From Bartonella elizabethae F9251 = ATCC 49927 (lineage in GTDB: Bacteria > Pseudomonadota > Alphaproteobacteria > Rhizobiales > Rhizobiaceae), in NCBI RefSeq assembly GCF_000518165.1, contig NZ_JADB01000001.1:1-64000 (forward strand): a stretch of 64,000 nt of DNA, in the 5' to 3' direction. Below, in pieces: positions 38,560 to 48,982 of the stretch. Each line of letters begins with the position of its first letter. The first letter of the stretch is position 1. The notes beneath the pieces are model-generated. The model was not told where the DNA came from. It did no database searches and worked only from the letters and a program-made list of their open reading frames with translations. The position numbers and the translations under genes are program-made.

Positions 38560-40116
38560 ATGAGCATATCCCATCCAGACACTGTTCTTATTATTGACTT
38601 TGGTTCACAGGTTACACAACTTATTGCACGACGGGTAAGAGCAATGGGGGTATACTGTGAAATTGTTCCTTTTCAATTGGCTTTAGAAGCAGTGCGCCGC
38701 ATAAATCCTCAAGCGATTATTTTATCAGGTAGTCCTTATTCTGTTATTGATGAAGGTTCCCCCCGTGCTCCAAGGGAAATTTTTGAGGTTGGTATTCCAA
38801 TTCTTGGTATTTGTTATGGGGAGCAAGTCATGTGTGTTCAGCTTGGAGGAACGGTTGAAGCTGGACATGAGCGTGAATTTGGTCGTGCTTTTTTGGAAAT
38901 CCAAGAGGAGAGTGCTCTTTTTGATGGAGTATGGGAAAAAGGTTCTCGTTATCAAGTGTGGATGAGTCACGGTGACCGTGTGACAGCTTTACCAGAAGGT
39001 TTCCATGTTATAGGAACCTCAAAAGGCGCCCCCTATGCGGCTATTGCTGATGAGAAAAGACATTTTTATGCGGTACAATTTCATCCTGAAGTTGTTCATA
39101 CACCGGATGGTACAAAACTTTTGCAAAATTTTATTCATAAGATTTCTGCGATTAAAGGCAATTGGTCAATGGCTTCTTATCGTGAGCAGGCCATTGCGAC
39201 AATACGACAAAAGGTTGGAAAAAGTCGTGTGATTTGTGGTCTTTCAGGGGGAGTGGATTCTTCTGTTGTAGCGGTGCTTCTTCATGAAGCTATAGGAGAT
39301 CAACTGACATGCATTTTGGTCGATCATGGATTAATGCGTAAGAATGAGGCGCAGGAAGTTGTTACATTATTCCGCGATCACTATAATATAGAGCTTATTC
39401 ATGTTGATGCTGCGGATATATTTCTTCATGCTTTAGAAGGTGAGATAGATCCAGAAAAAAAGCGTAAAACGATAGGTCGCCTTTTTATTGAAGTTTTTGA
39501 AGAAGAGACTAAAAAAATAGGAGGTGCAGAGTTTTTAGCACAAGGAACACTCTATCCAGATGTTATTGAGAGTGTCTCTGCTATTGGTGAATCGGTCACC
39601 ATTAAAAGCCACCATAATGTAGGTGGGTTACCAGAAAAGATGAGTATGAAACTTGTAGAACCGTTGCGTGAGCTCTTTAAGGATGAGGTCCGCTTGCTAG
39701 GGCGAGAATTAGGATTGCCAGAACAGTTTATTGGTCGTCATCCTTTTCCAGGTCCCGGTCTTGCAATTCGGTGTCCAGGGGCTGTGACCCGTGAAAAATT
39801 AGAAATTTTACGTGAGGCAGATGCTATCTATCTTGAGGAAATTCGTAAAGCCGGTCTTTATGATGAAATTTGGCAAGCCTTTGCTGTCCTTCTTCCTGTT
39901 CAAACAGTTGGAGTGATGGGGGATGGTCGCACATATGAATTTGTTTGTGCGCTTCGCGCTGTCACCTCTGTCGATGGAATGACCGCTGATTTTTATCCCT
40001 ATGATATGACTTTTTTAAGTAAGACAGCATCACGCATTATTAATGAAGTTAGAGGGATTAATCGTGTTGTTTATGATGTAACCTCAAAGCCTCCTGGAAC
40101 CATTGAATGGGAATAA
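38560..40116 (+). CDS. guaA: GMP synthase (glutamine-hydrolysing) GuaA
   Basis: Aminates XMP to GMP using glutamine and ATP. The class I amidotransferase domain (residues 10-205) has the catalytic cysteine in [11 protein letters not shown] and the His-Glu pair in [11 protein letters not shown]. The ATP pyrophosphatase domain has the PP-loop [10 protein letters not shown], and the C-terminal dimer domain ends with [18 protein letters not shown], the expected GuaA terminus. ATG 38560 gives 518 residues; the upstream frame to 38494 adds a tail without family support. Confidence 0.97.
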   Translation: MSISHPDTVLIIDFGSQVTQLIARRVRAMGVYCEIVPFQLALEAVRRINPQAIILSGSPYSVIDEGSPRAPREIFEVGIPILGICYGEQVMCVQLGGTVEAGHEREFGRAFLEIQEESALFDGVWEKGSRYQVWMSHGDRVTALPEGFHVIGTSKGAPYAAIADEKRHFYAVQFHPEVVHTPDGTKLLQNFIHKISAIKGNWSMASYREQAIATIRQKVGKSRVICGLSGGVDSSVVAVLLHEAIGDQLTCILVDHGLMRKNEAQEVVTLFRDHYNIELIHVDAADIFLHALEGEIDPEKKRKTIGRLFIEVFEEETKKIGGAEFLAQGTLYPDVIESVSAIGESVTIKSHHNVGGLPEKMSMKLVEPLRELFKDEVRLLGRELGLPEQFIGRHPFPGPGLAIRCPGAVTREKLEILREADAIYLEEIRKAGLYDEIWQAFAVLLPVQTVGVMGDGRTYEFVCALRAVTSVDGMTADFYPYDMTFLSKTASRIINEVRGINRVVYDVTSKPPGTIEWE

Positions 40117-40305
40117 CTGAAATAAAGAATAGGCCCAAAAAATGTGATTGAGGACTTAATATTGAGAAAAATGTAGAAAAAGTCTTAAAAAGTAAGTGTG
40201 CTTGTTTATAGGATATAAGCCTTTAAAAATCTATACGCTAATATCATTGAGAGCCAATATTGTTTAAACTATTGTCATTTAAAATTGGGAAGTGTGAAAT
40301 TTTGC

Positions 40306-41028
40306 ATGTCTAAGAAAAAAATTGTTGCACACCGTGGTGGAGCGCATCTTTATCCTGAAAATACTTTTTCGGCATTTAGTAACGCTATAGCGTTAGGTGT
40401 TGATGAAGTTGAATGCGACGTTCATTTGTTGAAAAGCGGTGAAGTAGTTGTCTTTCATGATTTTCGTTTAGACCAATTGATTGGCAAAAAGGGATCTATT
40501 CACGATATTGATAATGAAACACGCAAACAACTCTGCGTAAAAGGAAGCCAAGAAGCACCTCCTTTACTAGAAGAGGTGCTTGATCTTTTAGCACCAACCA
40601 ATGTTGGTTTGCATCTTGAAATCAAAACCTGTGGTGAAGTGGAGCGTGAAACAATCTTATCTCAAAAAGCGCTTGCACTCATAAAAAGTCGAAATTTAAC
40701 AGAACGGGTTTCTGCCATTAGTTTTGATCCTTTGATTCTTCGCCCTTTTATTGAAGCAGGAATACCATCTGGTCCATGTGTTGATCATTTTGAAGGTGAT
40801 ATGTATCGTCATTTTTCTGAATGGAAACAATTGGGTTATTCTGATTTAAGTTTAGATGGTTCCACTGTCTCACAGGATTTTATTGAAGCAGCTCTTGAAG
40901 CTGGTTTTACTGTGGGGGTATGGACAATCAACGGAAAAGCTCGATTATCACATTGGCTTAATATGCCTGTACATTATATTACGACAGATCAACCTGATCT
41001 TGCATTGCAATTGCGTGAACAAAGGTAA
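40306..41028 (+). CDS. Glycerophosphodiester phosphodiesterase (UgpQ/GDPD type)
   Basis: Hydrolyses glycerophosphodiesters to glycerol-3-phosphate and an alcohol. The GDPD TIM barrel begins IVAHRGGAHLYPENTFSAFSNAIALGVDEVECDVHLLKSGEVVVFHD, with the catalytic His pair and metal-binding Glu/Asp present; LHLEIKT and a final VGVWTIN follow. No signal peptide, so cytosolic as in E. coli UgpQ. ATG 40306 gives 240 residues; TTG 40285 is an alternative. The ugp transporter lies about 1 kb downstream, which fits a shared salvage role. Confidence 0.92.
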   Translation: MSKKKIVAHRGGAHLYPENTFSAFSNAIALGVDEVECDVHLLKSGEVVVFHDFRLDQLIGKKGSIHDIDNETRKQLCVKGSQEAPPLLEEVLDLLAPTNVGLHLEIKTCGEVERETILSQKALALIKSRNLTERVSAISFDPLILRPFIEAGIPSGPCVDHFEGDMYRHFSEWKQLGYSDLSLDGSTVSQDFIEAALEAGFTVGVWTINGKARLSHWLNMPVHYITTDQPDLALQLREQR

Positions 41029-41414
41029 AAAATATATTTCTATAAAATCCCTGTACCTTTATAAAGCCAGTGTAATGGAAGAAAGCAGGAGGTATTTTCT
41101 TTTGGGAAATAATAACACGTTGATTTTAATGATAATTAAACACTTTTTATATTAAGTGATAGCGCTTAATATCAAGAAATTTTCTCACTTCAAATTTTTT
41201 TACAATGAATCAGCTAAAATCATTTGCTTGCATATTACGAGTGGGTGGTGGTGGGATGATAAAAAGCTATTGAAAAAAAACATTCTTTAAACTCTCGTTA
41301 AAAAGGCTTTATTGAAGCACTAACGGCATCATTATATGATTCCGTTTTGCACTTTTATAAAAGTATAAAAATGATGTCATAAAAAATTTTTATATACTTT
41401 AACAGGGAGGCTTT

Positions 41415-41582
41415 ATGGCTTATTTTATAGGAGCCATCATGAAATGTAGATCTATTAAAAGATTTTTTTTAACACAATGGAAATTAATCGTACAATATCA
41501 TTTTATTTTGAATGAGGGGGGTGTGATTCCATTACAGGGAAGGAAACACTTAAACGTTTCAAAATTATTTTCTTCATTTTAA
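41415..41582 (+). CDS. Possible small protein, 55 residues, unknown
   Basis: ATG preceded by GGGAGG at five bases, an unusually good ribosome binding site in this stretch. The product is basic with a moderately hydrophobic N-terminal half (MAYFIGAIMKCRSIKRFFLT) and no recognised family. Alternatively a chance frame or remnant of a decayed gene. Confidence 0.3.
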   Translation: MAYFIGAIMKCRSIKRFFLTQWKLIVQYHFILNEGGVIPLQGRKHLNVSKLFSSF

Positions 41583-41928
41583 GAAAAATTCTACTTGTCT
41601 TTTCGTTAAATTCAGTCGTAACACTGTGTTAAGGTTATGAGGCAAAAATTATAAGACAAATAATAAAAGAATAAACAATTCTTTTTTGAAAAAAGGAAAT
41701 TCAGATATTATAGATATTACAAAAGTCATTAAATGACATTAACGATCTATATCTTTTTACCTATTCCCTTACTTAATTGAAGTCATCTCACTTTTTTCAG
41801 CCCGTTACAAACGTGTATTTCGTTAAACCATAGGAAAGTTTATAAAAGAAAACGAATAAACCTAAAGAAATTCATTTGACCTTTTGGTGGTTCCTGTTTA
41901 AATGGGAGAATGTATTTCTGAAATAAAA

Positions 41929-41946
41929 CTGTCATAGCATGTTCAT
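41929..41946 (+). promoter_or_regulatory. Pho-box-like element upstream of ugpB
   Basis: CTGTCAT followed at an 11-base period by TGTTCAT. The first half is a perfect PhoB half-site (CTGTCAT); the second matches at four of seven positions, mainly the TCAT end. It lies 59 bases before ugpB, a reasonable place for PhoB control of glycerol-3-phosphate uptake. Confidence 0.35.
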
Positions 41947-42004
41947 GTGTAATACTATAAATTCAGGGGTAGTTTGTATTCCATCACTTCAGAAAGGGTG
42001 AACC

Positions 42005-43339
42005 ATGAGTCGTTTTTATCTTTTCATAGCGGCCACGGTTGCTATTATAATATCTTTAGCGGGAATAACAGCGAGTTTTGCGCAGACCAAAATCAGCTTT
42101 TGGCATTCTATGAGTGGTGAGTTAGGCAAGCAAACAGAAAGTCTCATTAACGATTTTAATGCGAGTCAATCTGAGTACAAAGTTGTGCCTTCATTTCGCG
42201 GTGAGTATGAAGAAGGTTTGGTCGCACTGATTGCAGCATTTCGTGGAAAAAAACAGCCAGTGCTCGCTCAAATTTATGACGTTGGTACTGGGACGATGAT
42301 GGCAGCAAAAGGCGCTATCTATCCATTTTATCAACTTATGGCTGATACAAAACAAGAATTCGATCCTACCGATTATTTTCCTGCTATTAGCGGCTATTAC
42401 TCTGATGAACAGGGGCATATAATCTCTATGCCCTTCAATATTTCAACACCAATCCTTTATTACAACAAGGATATTTTTAAAAAAGCCGGACTTGATCCAG
42501 AACAGCCTCCTAAAACATGGCAAGATATAGAAGATTTTTCTAAAAAAATCCTTGAGGCTAAAGCAGCAACGTGCGGTTTTACCATGGCTTATGCAGCACA
42601 ATGGATTGGTATAGAAAATTTTTCAGCGTTGCATAATGTTCCTTTTGGAACGAAAGAAAATGGCTTTAAAGGACTTGATTCAGAGCTTACATTTAATGGA
42701 CCTTTACAAGTACGTATGTGGACAGACCTGAAAAGGTGGTCTGATCAAGGTATTTTCCGCTATGGTGGTCCTGCAGGCGCATTAGATTCAACACCAATGT
42801 TTATGGCACAAAACTGTGCAATTTTTATGCAATCTTCAGGATCACATGCTGGAATTGTTTCTGAAGCTCAGTTTAATGTGGGTGTTGGTATGTTACCGTA
42901 TTATAAGGATGCGGAAGGCGCACCACAAAATTCAGTTATTGGGGGAGCTTCTATTTGGGCGTTTAAGGGTCATACTCCAAAGGAATATGCTGGAGCAGCA
43001 GCTTTTCTTAAGTTTCTCTCAAAAACGGAAAATCAAGCAAAATGGCATCAAGGAACAGGTTATCTTCCAACCACAAAAGCGACTTATGAATTGAGCAAAA
43101 AACAACATTTCTATGAAAAAACGCCAGGGGCTGATATTGCTATCAAACAGATCAACCTTAATCCACCGACAGTTAACTCGAAGGGGATAAGATTTGGTAA
43201 TTTACCACAAATTCGTACCATTCTTGATCAGGAGTTGGAAGCTGTTCTTAGTGGTTCAAAAACACCGAAAGATGGTTTAGATGAGACCGTTGAACGTGGA
43301 AATAAACTCTTGCGTGAATTTGAAAAATCTAATCATTAA
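42005..43339 (+). CDS. ugpB: sn-glycerol-3-phosphate ABC transporter, substrate-binding protein UgpB
   Basis: Periplasmic binding protein of 444 residues. The signal peptide ends at ITASFAQ; the mature part begins TKISFWHSMSGELGKQTESLINDFNASQSEYKVVPSFRGEYEEGL, typical of UgpB. Later: GTGTMMAAKGAIYPF, FNISTPILYYNKDIFKKAGLDPEQPPKTWQDIE, MWTDLKRWSDQGIFRYGGPAG and AMFMQSSGSH-like NCAIFMQSSGSH. AGAAAGGGTG precedes the ATG. The operon continues with ugpA after a hairpin at 43365. Confidence 0.95.
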   Translation: MSRFYLFIAATVAIIISLAGITASFAQTKISFWHSMSGELGKQTESLINDFNASQSEYKVVPSFRGEYEEGLVALIAAFRGKKQPVLAQIYDVGTGTMMAAKGAIYPFYQLMADTKQEFDPTDYFPAISGYYSDEQGHIISMPFNISTPILYYNKDIFKKAGLDPEQPPKTWQDIEDFSKKILEAKAATCGFTMAYAAQWIGIENFSALHNVPFGTKENGFKGLDSELTFNGPLQVRMWTDLKRWSDQGIFRYGGPAGALDSTPMFMAQNCAIFMQSSGSHAGIVSEAQFNVGVGMLPYYKDAEGAPQNSVIGGASIWAFKGHTPKEYAGAAAFLKFLSKTENQAKWHQGTGYLPTTKATYELSKKQHFYEKTPGADIAIKQINLNPPTVNSKGIRFGNLPQIRTILDQELEAVLSGSKTPKDGLDETVERGNKLLREFEKSNH

Positions 43340-43364
43340 TTTCGTTTTTTTGTTAAATATAAAA

Positions 43365-43392
43365 GACTCAACAAAAACAGTTGAGTCCTTTT
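43365..43392 (+). terminator. Intercistronic hairpin between ugpB and ugpA
   Basis: GACTCAAC (43365-43372) and GTTGAGTC (43380-43387) with loop AAAAACA, followed by CTTTTTG. A partial terminator here would give more binding protein than permease, as in many ABC operons. Confidence 0.75.
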
Positions 43393-43434
43393 TGTTTATC
43401 TTTTTAAAGTCTCTACATTTAAAGAGCCCTGCGA

Positions 43435-44319
43435 ATGCAAGAAAAACAAGCATATTTTAAAAAGAGTCTGCTTTCTTATGGACTGCTTTTCCCTCAGCTT
43501 CTTATAACTTTTTTATTTTTCTTTTGGCCTGCTGCTCAAGCCATAAAATCGTCCTTTGAGCGTGAAGACCCTTTTGGCTTTACAACAACCTTTATTGGTT
43601 TTGAAAATTATCTAACTGTTCTTTCTGATCCTACTTATTTGCAATCACTTCTTACAACAGCAGTATTTTCTATTTCAGTTACTGTCGTTTCAATGACTAT
43701 ATCACTTCTTTTGGCGGTCTGTGTTGACCGTGTTATTTGTGCAAAAAAAGCTTATACAATACTTTTGCTCTGGCCCTATGCTGTTGCTCCAGTATTGGCA
43801 GGTATATTATGGTTGTTTATCTTTCATCCTACCATCGGGATTATTCCTTTTCTTCTTGAGAAAATAGGGGTTCTCTGGAATTATCGTATTAATGGCACTC
43901 AAGCGATGATTCTGATTGTCATTGCCGCTAGCTGGAAACAAATTTCTTACAATTTTCTCTTTTTTCTTACAGCTCTTCAGTCTGTTCCGCGTTCTCAAAT
44001 AGAAGCAGCAGCCATTGATGGTGCTGGTCCCTTTAAACGATTTTGGACTGTGGTCTTTCCGCAAATTTCACCAACGACATTTTTCCTTTTTATCGTCAAT
44101 ATCAATTATGTTATGTTTGATACTTTTGGTATTATTGATAACACAACTTCTGGAGGCCCAGCGCGTGCAACGAGCACTCTCGTCTATAAAGTATACGACG
44201 ATGGCTTTAGAAATCAAATAATCGGTACATCAGCAGCACAATCAACAATATTGATGTTGATGGTTATTGTCTTAACGTTTATCCAGTTTCGCTGGATTGA
44301 GCGTCGTGTACAATATTAG
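43435..44319 (+). CDS. ugpA: sn-glycerol-3-phosphate ABC transporter permease UgpA
   Basis: Inner-membrane permease of 294 residues with six predicted helices (first LLSYGLLFPQLLITFLFFFWPAAQAI). The EAA loop that docks on UgpC is IEAAAIDGAGPFKRFWTVVFPQISPTT. The sequence FEREDPFGFTTTFIGFENYLTVLSDP is characteristic of UgpA. Its stop lies 10 bases before the ugpE start. Confidence 0.94.
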   Translation: MQEKQAYFKKSLLSYGLLFPQLLITFLFFFWPAAQAIKSSFEREDPFGFTTTFIGFENYLTVLSDPTYLQSLLTTAVFSISVTVVSMTISLLLAVCVDRVICAKKAYTILLLWPYAVAPVLAGILWLFIFHPTIGIIPFLLEKIGVLWNYRINGTQAMILIVIAASWKQISYNFLFFLTALQSVPRSQIEAAAIDGAGPFKRFWTVVFPQISPTTFFLFIVNINYVMFDTFGIIDNTTSGGPARATSTLVYKVYDDGFRNQIIGTSAAQSTILMLMVIVLTFIQFRWIERRVQY

Positions 44320-44329
44320 GAAACAAATT

Positions 44330-45181
44330 ATGGTTGAAAATCGCCCTCTTTTGAAATTTCTAACGCATATTACTCTCATTGTTGGTATTATCATTATTTG
44401 TTTTCCAGTTTATGTTGCTATCATTGCATCAACCCATAGTTCAGCAGCATTTAATACGGGAACACTTCCTCTTTTACCTGGGGAATATGCTCTAGAAAAC
44501 TATAAAACAATTTTTGGTGATGGTCTTGCAAGGCTTGGTCTCCCTAACCTCTGGCCACTCTTACTGAATTCACTCATTATGGCTTTAGGGATTAGCATTG
44601 GAAAAATTATTATTTCACTTTTGTCTGCTTATGCAATTGTTTATATGCGTTTTCCCTTCCGAAAAACGGCTTTTATTCTTATTTTTGTTACATTGATGCT
44701 TCCTGTTGAAGTTCGTATTCTTCCAACCTATGCGGTTGTTGCAAAATTGGGGATGATTGACACTTATAGTGGAATGATTATCCCTCTGATTGCATCCGCA
44801 ACCGCTACATTTTTATTTCGCCAGTTTTTTTTGACTGTTCCTGATGAACTCTTAGAGGCAGCACGTGTTGATGGTGCAGGACCATTTAAATTTTTTAAGG
44901 ATATTCTCCTTCCGCTCAGCAAAAGTAATATTGCTGCTTTATTTATCATTATGTTCATTTATGGGTGGATACAATATCTCTGGCCTCTTATCATCACAAC
45001 GGATCAAAATCATCAAACAATTCTTATTATTTTAAAACAGCTTATTGTCGAATCACTACAACATGATCCTCAATGGAATATCCTTATGGCAGTATCGGTT
45101 GTTGCCATGATACCACCTGTTCTTGTTGTTGTTTTTATGCAGCGGCTTTTTATCAAAGGCCTTATTGAAACGGAGAAGTAA
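44330..45181 (+). CDS. ugpE: sn-glycerol-3-phosphate ABC transporter permease UgpE
   Basis: Second permease subunit, 283 residues from ATG 44330 (preceded by AGGAAA). Six helices; the first is [28 protein letters not shown] loop: [27 protein letters not shown]. The upstream in-frame GTG at 44297 would overlap ugpA and lacks a ribosome binding site. ugpC starts two bases after its stop. Confidence 0.94.
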   Translation: MVENRPLLKFLTHITLIVGIIIICFPVYVAIIASTHSSAAFNTGTLPLLPGEYALENYKTIFGDGLARLGLPNLWPLLLNSLIMALGISIGKIIISLLSAYAIVYMRFPFRKTAFILIFVTLMLPVEVRILPTYAVVAKLGMIDTYSGMIIPLIASATATFLFRQFFLTVPDELLEAARVDGAGPFKFFKDILLPLSKSNIAALFIIMFIYGWIQYLWPLIITTDQNHQTILIILKQLIVESLQHDPQWNILMAVSVVAMIPPVLVVVFMQRLFIKGLIETEK

Positions 45182-45183
45182 TT

Positions 45184-46230
45184 GTGGCCACAATCCAGTT
45201 ATCAAATATAAAAAAACAGTATGACAACGGCATTCTGGTCATTGATGATTTAAACTTGACTGTTGCTGATAAAGAACTTCTTGTTCTTGTAGGGCCTTCA
45301 GGATGCGGAAAATCAACCTTGTTGCGTATTATTGCAGGGCTTGAACAAGTTACCTCAGGTGAACTATGTATTGATAACGAACGGATCAATGATCGTGAAC
45401 CAGCTGATCGTGATATTGCGATGGTTTTTCAAAATTATGCCCTTTATCCCCATATGACAGTTCGCGGAAACCTAGAATATGGTCTTAAAAATCGAAAAAC
45501 TCCGAAAGAAGAAATAAAAAAACGTATCGCACATGCTGCAAAGCTTTTGGAGATAGAGCCATTTCTTGATCGTAAACCACGACAATTATCAGGGGGACAA
45601 CGCCAGCGTGTTGCGATGGGACGTGTTATTGTACGTCAACCCCGTGTTTTTCTCTTTGATGAACCTCTTTCAAATCTTGATGCAAAATTACGGGCGCAAA
45701 TGTGTATTGAGATAAAAACGCTACAGCGTTCATTAGGAACAACCAGCCTCTACGTTACTCATGATCAACTAGAAGCCATGACATTAGCCGATAGGATAGT
45801 CGTTTTGAATAAAGGAGCGATCGAGCAAATTGGAACACCAATGGAAATTTATGATACGCCAGCAACCACATTTGTTGCTGATTTTATTGGTTCTCCTCCT
45901 ATGAATTTTCTTGACCGTCGTGTCCTAGAACAACATTTAGGCCATTCATGTTCTTACAGCGAAGAAACGGATCTTTTAGCTTTCAGACCTGAAATAATCT
46001 TATTGGGTGAACACCCCGATAAAGGACCTGTCTTTCACACACAAATTGAGCTTATCAAGCCGATCGGAACAGGTTGCCATGTTTTAACACGTTGGAATGA
46101 TATCATTTTTACGATTGAAATAAAAGAACGCTTGACACACGACTATGGTCAAAAATTAAGTTTCACTGTTGCTCATCAAGATTTTCATACCTTTAACAAA
46201 AACACTGGAAAGCGCACAAGGAATAAGTAA
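45184..46230 (+). CDS. ugpC: sn-glycerol-3-phosphate ABC transporter ATPase UgpC
   Basis: ATP-binding subunit, 348 residues, GTG start with GGAG nine bases upstream. Walker [11 protein letters not shown]-loop [13 protein letters not shown], signature [13 protein letters not shown], Walker [18 protein letters not shown]-loop [14 protein letters not shown], then the MalK-type regulatory C-terminal domain (about 240-348). It completes ugpBAEC. With the upstream phosphodiesterase the set imports and supplies glycerol-3-phosphate for phospholipid synthesis and phosphate. Confidence 0.94.
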   Translation: MATIQLSNIKKQYDNGILVIDDLNLTVADKELLVLVGPSGCGKSTLLRIIAGLEQVTSGELCIDNERINDREPADRDIAMVFQNYALYPHMTVRGNLEYGLKNRKTPKEEIKKRIAHAAKLLEIEPFLDRKPRQLSGGQRQRVAMGRVIVRQPRVFLFDEPLSNLDAKLRAQMCIEIKTLQRSLGTTSLYVTHDQLEAMTLADRIVVLNKGAIEQIGTPMEIYDTPATTFVADFIGSPPMNFLDRRVLEQHLGHSCSYSEETDLLAFRPEIILLGEHPDKGPVFHTQIELIKPIGTGCHVLTRWNDIIFTIEIKERLTHDYGQKLSFTVAHQDFHTFNKNTGKRTRNK

Positions 46231-47178
46231 ACATTCATTGATGTGACAAAGCTTTCTTTTATGTTGCATCATGATAATGTTGTGTTTTGACTCTCTTGAT
46301 TATATTCACAAAATAAAAGTGTAACGATGAGATTAAAAGTTTTTGCAATGACCCATTGCCCCATGACACAGAGAATGTCAAAATACTCATATGAAGAAAT
46401 TCTATCTTTTTACGCTCTATAAGAAGAACATTAAAAATAATAAGTTCTTTTCATTGAAATGAATAGAGATAACAATTTATTAACCATATTTTCGTGGATT
46501 TAGAAAAGCGTTTTTTCATAAAAAAAACAGTATCTTATCATCATCTTTTCTGATGAGATAATTGATCTATCTTATAAAGAATGAATAAGAAAAATAAAGA
46601 GAGAAAATTATTCTCAAATAGTGACATTAGGTCCCCATATCTTAGCTTTAATTGGTGATATAAAAAGTCCGTTTTATCTATAAAAACAGGACGCTATTCT
46701 GAGTATCTTGTACAAAAATAGGTACGTTCTACTTAACAGCAATAGATTGATTTGTAATGATAGTTTACTGTTTTGTGTATTAAGGAACAGCCCTAATACC
46801 GTAAATTTTTTTAATTCCACCTTTGTTCCATGTTGAATCATAAAAACCATTCGCTTGCTGTTATAAGCGGGAAGAGTCGTATGAATAAAAAACTATTAAG
46901 AAAGGATTTAAAATGCTTCTTATGAACTGTTTCAAGTGTTAAGAATTATCACAAAAGAAACGTTGGAAAATAGAATAATAATGCTTGTGATTTGGGCTCA
47001 ATGAGGGAATAAATTTATTGATGACTTTATCTATCTGAGCATTTATAGGATATAAGTTTTTTCTATAAAATTAACTTTGTTTCATATTATTGTTATTAAT
47101 TATGGATATTGGTTATCATTGATAACATAATCATAGACCTATGATTTTATGAACTTTTTTCTTCTATAAAAAGATTTT
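46231..47178. other. Gene-free convergent gap ugpC / znuA, 948 bases
   Basis: No reading frame of note on either strand. It includes an imperfect hairpin near 46540-46563 (TCATCA/TGATGA) that could end ugpC transcription, a GGAACA/TGTTCC repeat near 46783-46830, and a perfect GTTATCATTGATAAC palindrome at 47112-47126. It may be decayed coding sequence or hide a small RNA. Confidence 0.45.
47112..47126. promoter_or_regulatory. Fur-box-like 7-1-7 palindrome downstream of znuA
   Basis: GTTATCA-T-TGATAAC, a perfect 7-base inverted repeat with a one-base centre, the Fur-box architecture. It lies 53 bases past the znuA stop, where no recognised gene would be controlled, so it may drive an unannotated transcript or be coincidental in AT-rich DNA. 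Confidence 0.35.
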
Positions 47179-48099
47179 TTAATGTTTTTTGATGGCATCA
47201 ATGATGGTATTCACATTATGCTTCATCATATCGAGATAAGTTGCAGCAGGACCATTTTCGTTTGACAATGCATCAGAATAAAGGGTTCCACCAATTTTTA
47301 AACCTGTTTCTTTTGAAATTTGTTTTATGAGACGGGGATTGGAGATATTTTCAACGAACAATGCTGCTGCCTTATTCGCTTTAATTTGTTTTATAAGTTT
47401 AGCAACATCAGCTGCGGTTGCTTCAGCTTCTGTTGAAGCGCTTTGGAGGGCAAGGATAGTAAAGCCATATTCTTTGGCAAAATAGCCAAAAGCGTCATGA
47501 GATGTGATAATGATACGTTTATCTTCAGGGATAGTGGCAATTTTTGTTTTTAAGGTCTCTTGTGCTGTTTTAAGCTTTTTTATGTAGGTTTCGGCATTTT
47601 TATTGTAAAGCGGACAATATTGTGGATCAATTTTACAAAAAGCAACAGCGATATTCTTCACATAGATTTCGACATTGGGAATTGTTTGCCAAGCGTGTGG
47701 ATCAATAACGCTGTGATGATGGTGATGGGCATCATGTTCTTGATTTTTCATTTCGAGAGTGGGAATGTTAGCACTAACCTCGACAAGAAGTGCTTTTGTA
47801 TCGCTTGCAGTGATGAGGCGGTCAATGAACCCCTCTAAATGAAGTCCGTTGATAAAAATAATCTGAGCATTTCTAAGAGCTTGAGCGTCAAGGGGGGTAG
47901 GTTCATAAGTGTGGGTATTCGCATTGGGTCCTACAAAAGTAGTCATAGAGATATTGTTGCCTCCTATATTTTTTACGAGGTCTGCAAGAATAGAGAAGCT
48001 TGCAACAACTTTTATTTTATTGTGTGCAGAAGCAGGAAAGAGAGAAAGGGCAAACAATAAAGCACTGAGAAGAACAAATTTTTGAGTAAATTTAGGCAT
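47179..48099 (-). CDS. znuA: Zinc (or manganese) ABC transporter substrate-binding protein, ZnuA type
   Basis: Cluster A-I metal-binding protein of 306 residues. Signal peptide ending near FPASA; metal-ligand histidines in NTHTYEPTP (H64) and VIDPHAWQ (H135), a later histidine in ITSHDAFGYFAKEYG, and the final acidic ligand near TLYSDALS. A His-rich loop, HDAHHHHHS (122-130), is characteristic of zinc-binding ZnuA and uncommon in manganese proteins. It is the last gene of the znuC-znuB-znuA operon, 10 bases after znuB. Confidence 0.88.
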   Translation of the reverse strand: MPKFTQKFVLLSALLFALSLFPASAHNKIKVVASFSILADLVKNIGGNNISMTTFVGPNANTHTYEPTPLDAQALRNAQIIFINGLHLEGFIDRLITASDTKALLVEVSANIPTLEMKNQEHDAHHHHHSVIDPHAWQTIPNVEIYVKNIAVAFCKIDPQYCPLYNKNAETYIKKLKTAQETLKTKIATIPEDKRIIITSHDAFGYFAKEYGFTILALQSASTEAEATAADVAKLIKQIKANKAAALFVENISNPRLIKQISKETGLKIGGTLYSDALSNENGPAATYLDMMKHNVNTIIDAIKKH

Positions 48100-48109
48100 T
48101 GTTTTTTCT

Positions 48110-48979
48110 TTAAAGTGAGGAAGTATAAAAAAGGTTGGGAAACCATGTTACAATAAAACCGCGTGGACTGATAAAGCAGGAAATAAGGTAAATCAATCCT
48201 GCGGCAATGATAATAGCAGGGCCAGAAGGCAGGGAGAGATGAAAAGAAAGCAAAAGACCACATACGCTAGAAATGATTCCAAAAAGAGTAGAAAGTAGGC
48301 AAATGGGACCTAGCCGTGAAAACCAAAAACGGGCTGTAATCGCGGGAATCATCATAATGCCAACGGAAAGTAATGTTCCTAGTGATTGAAAGCCTCCAAC
48401 CAGATTCAACACCACAAGTCCAAGCAATGAAATGTGAATATATTTACTCAATGGAGAGAGTGATTTAAAAAAGAGGGGATCAAAGCTTTCTAAGACGAGG
48501 GCACGCCAAAAAATAAAAAGACTGCAGAGTGTGATCAACATTATGGTGGTGATCAACCAGAGAGTCTGTGTATCAATTGCAAGAACTGATCCGAATAAGA
48601 GATGAAGCAGTTCAATGGTTGAATCTTTCATTGAGATAATAATGACACCTGCTGCGAGTGCAATAAGATAAAAAACGGTCATGGATGCATCTTCTTTCTG
48701 AAGGCTATTTCGTGAAATTAAAACGGTTGCTAAAGCCACAATAATGCCAGCGAAAATACCACCAAGTGTCATAGATATGAGGGAGAAGCCACAAATGAGA
48801 AAAGCAGTTGCAACACCAGGAAGAATGGCATGAGAGATAGCATCTCCTGTTAAACTCATTCCACGGAGCATCAAAAAGACACCAACAGGACAAGCGCTCA
48901 TAGAGAGCAGAATAGAGCCGATAAGAGCATTTTGCATAAAGTGGAAATCAATAAAGGGGGCAAGAAAAAATGCATACAC
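48110..48979 (-). CDS. znuB: Zinc/manganese ABC transporter permease, ZnuB type
   Basis: ABC-3 family permease of 289 residues with about eight hydrophobic helices. Family stretch: NALIGSILLSMSACPVGVFLMLRGMSLTGDAISHAILPGVATAFLICG, later LLSVGIMMIPAITARFWFSRL. It lies three bases after znuC and 10 before znuA on the minus strand. Substrate assigned from the His-rich binding protein and the Zur-like sites upstream. Confidence 0.88.
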   Translation of the reverse strand: MYAFFLAPFIDFHFMQNALIGSILLSMSACPVGVFLMLRGMSLTGDAISHAILPGVATAFLICGFSLISMTLGGIFAGIIVALATVLISRNSLQKEDASMTVFYLIALAAGVIIISMKDSTIELLHLLFGSVLAIDTQTLWLITTIMLITLCSLFIFWRALVLESFDPLFFKSLSPLSKYIHISLLGLVVLNLVGGFQSLGTLLSVGIMMIPAITARFWFSRLGPICLLSTLFGIISSVCGLLLSFHLSLPSGPAIIIAAGLIYLISCFISPRGFIVTWFPNLFYTSSL

Positions 48980-48982
48980 GTC

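Larger units (their letters stand above)
41029..42004. other. Long intergenic region upstream of ugpB, 976 bases
   Basis: Contains a possible 55-codon ORF (41415-41582), a Fur-box-like fragment on the opposite strand at 41120-41138 (TTGATTTTAATGATAATTA, related to the repeat flanking mgtE) and a Pho-box-like element at 41929-41946. The rest is AT-rich without recognisable features. Confidence 0.45.
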
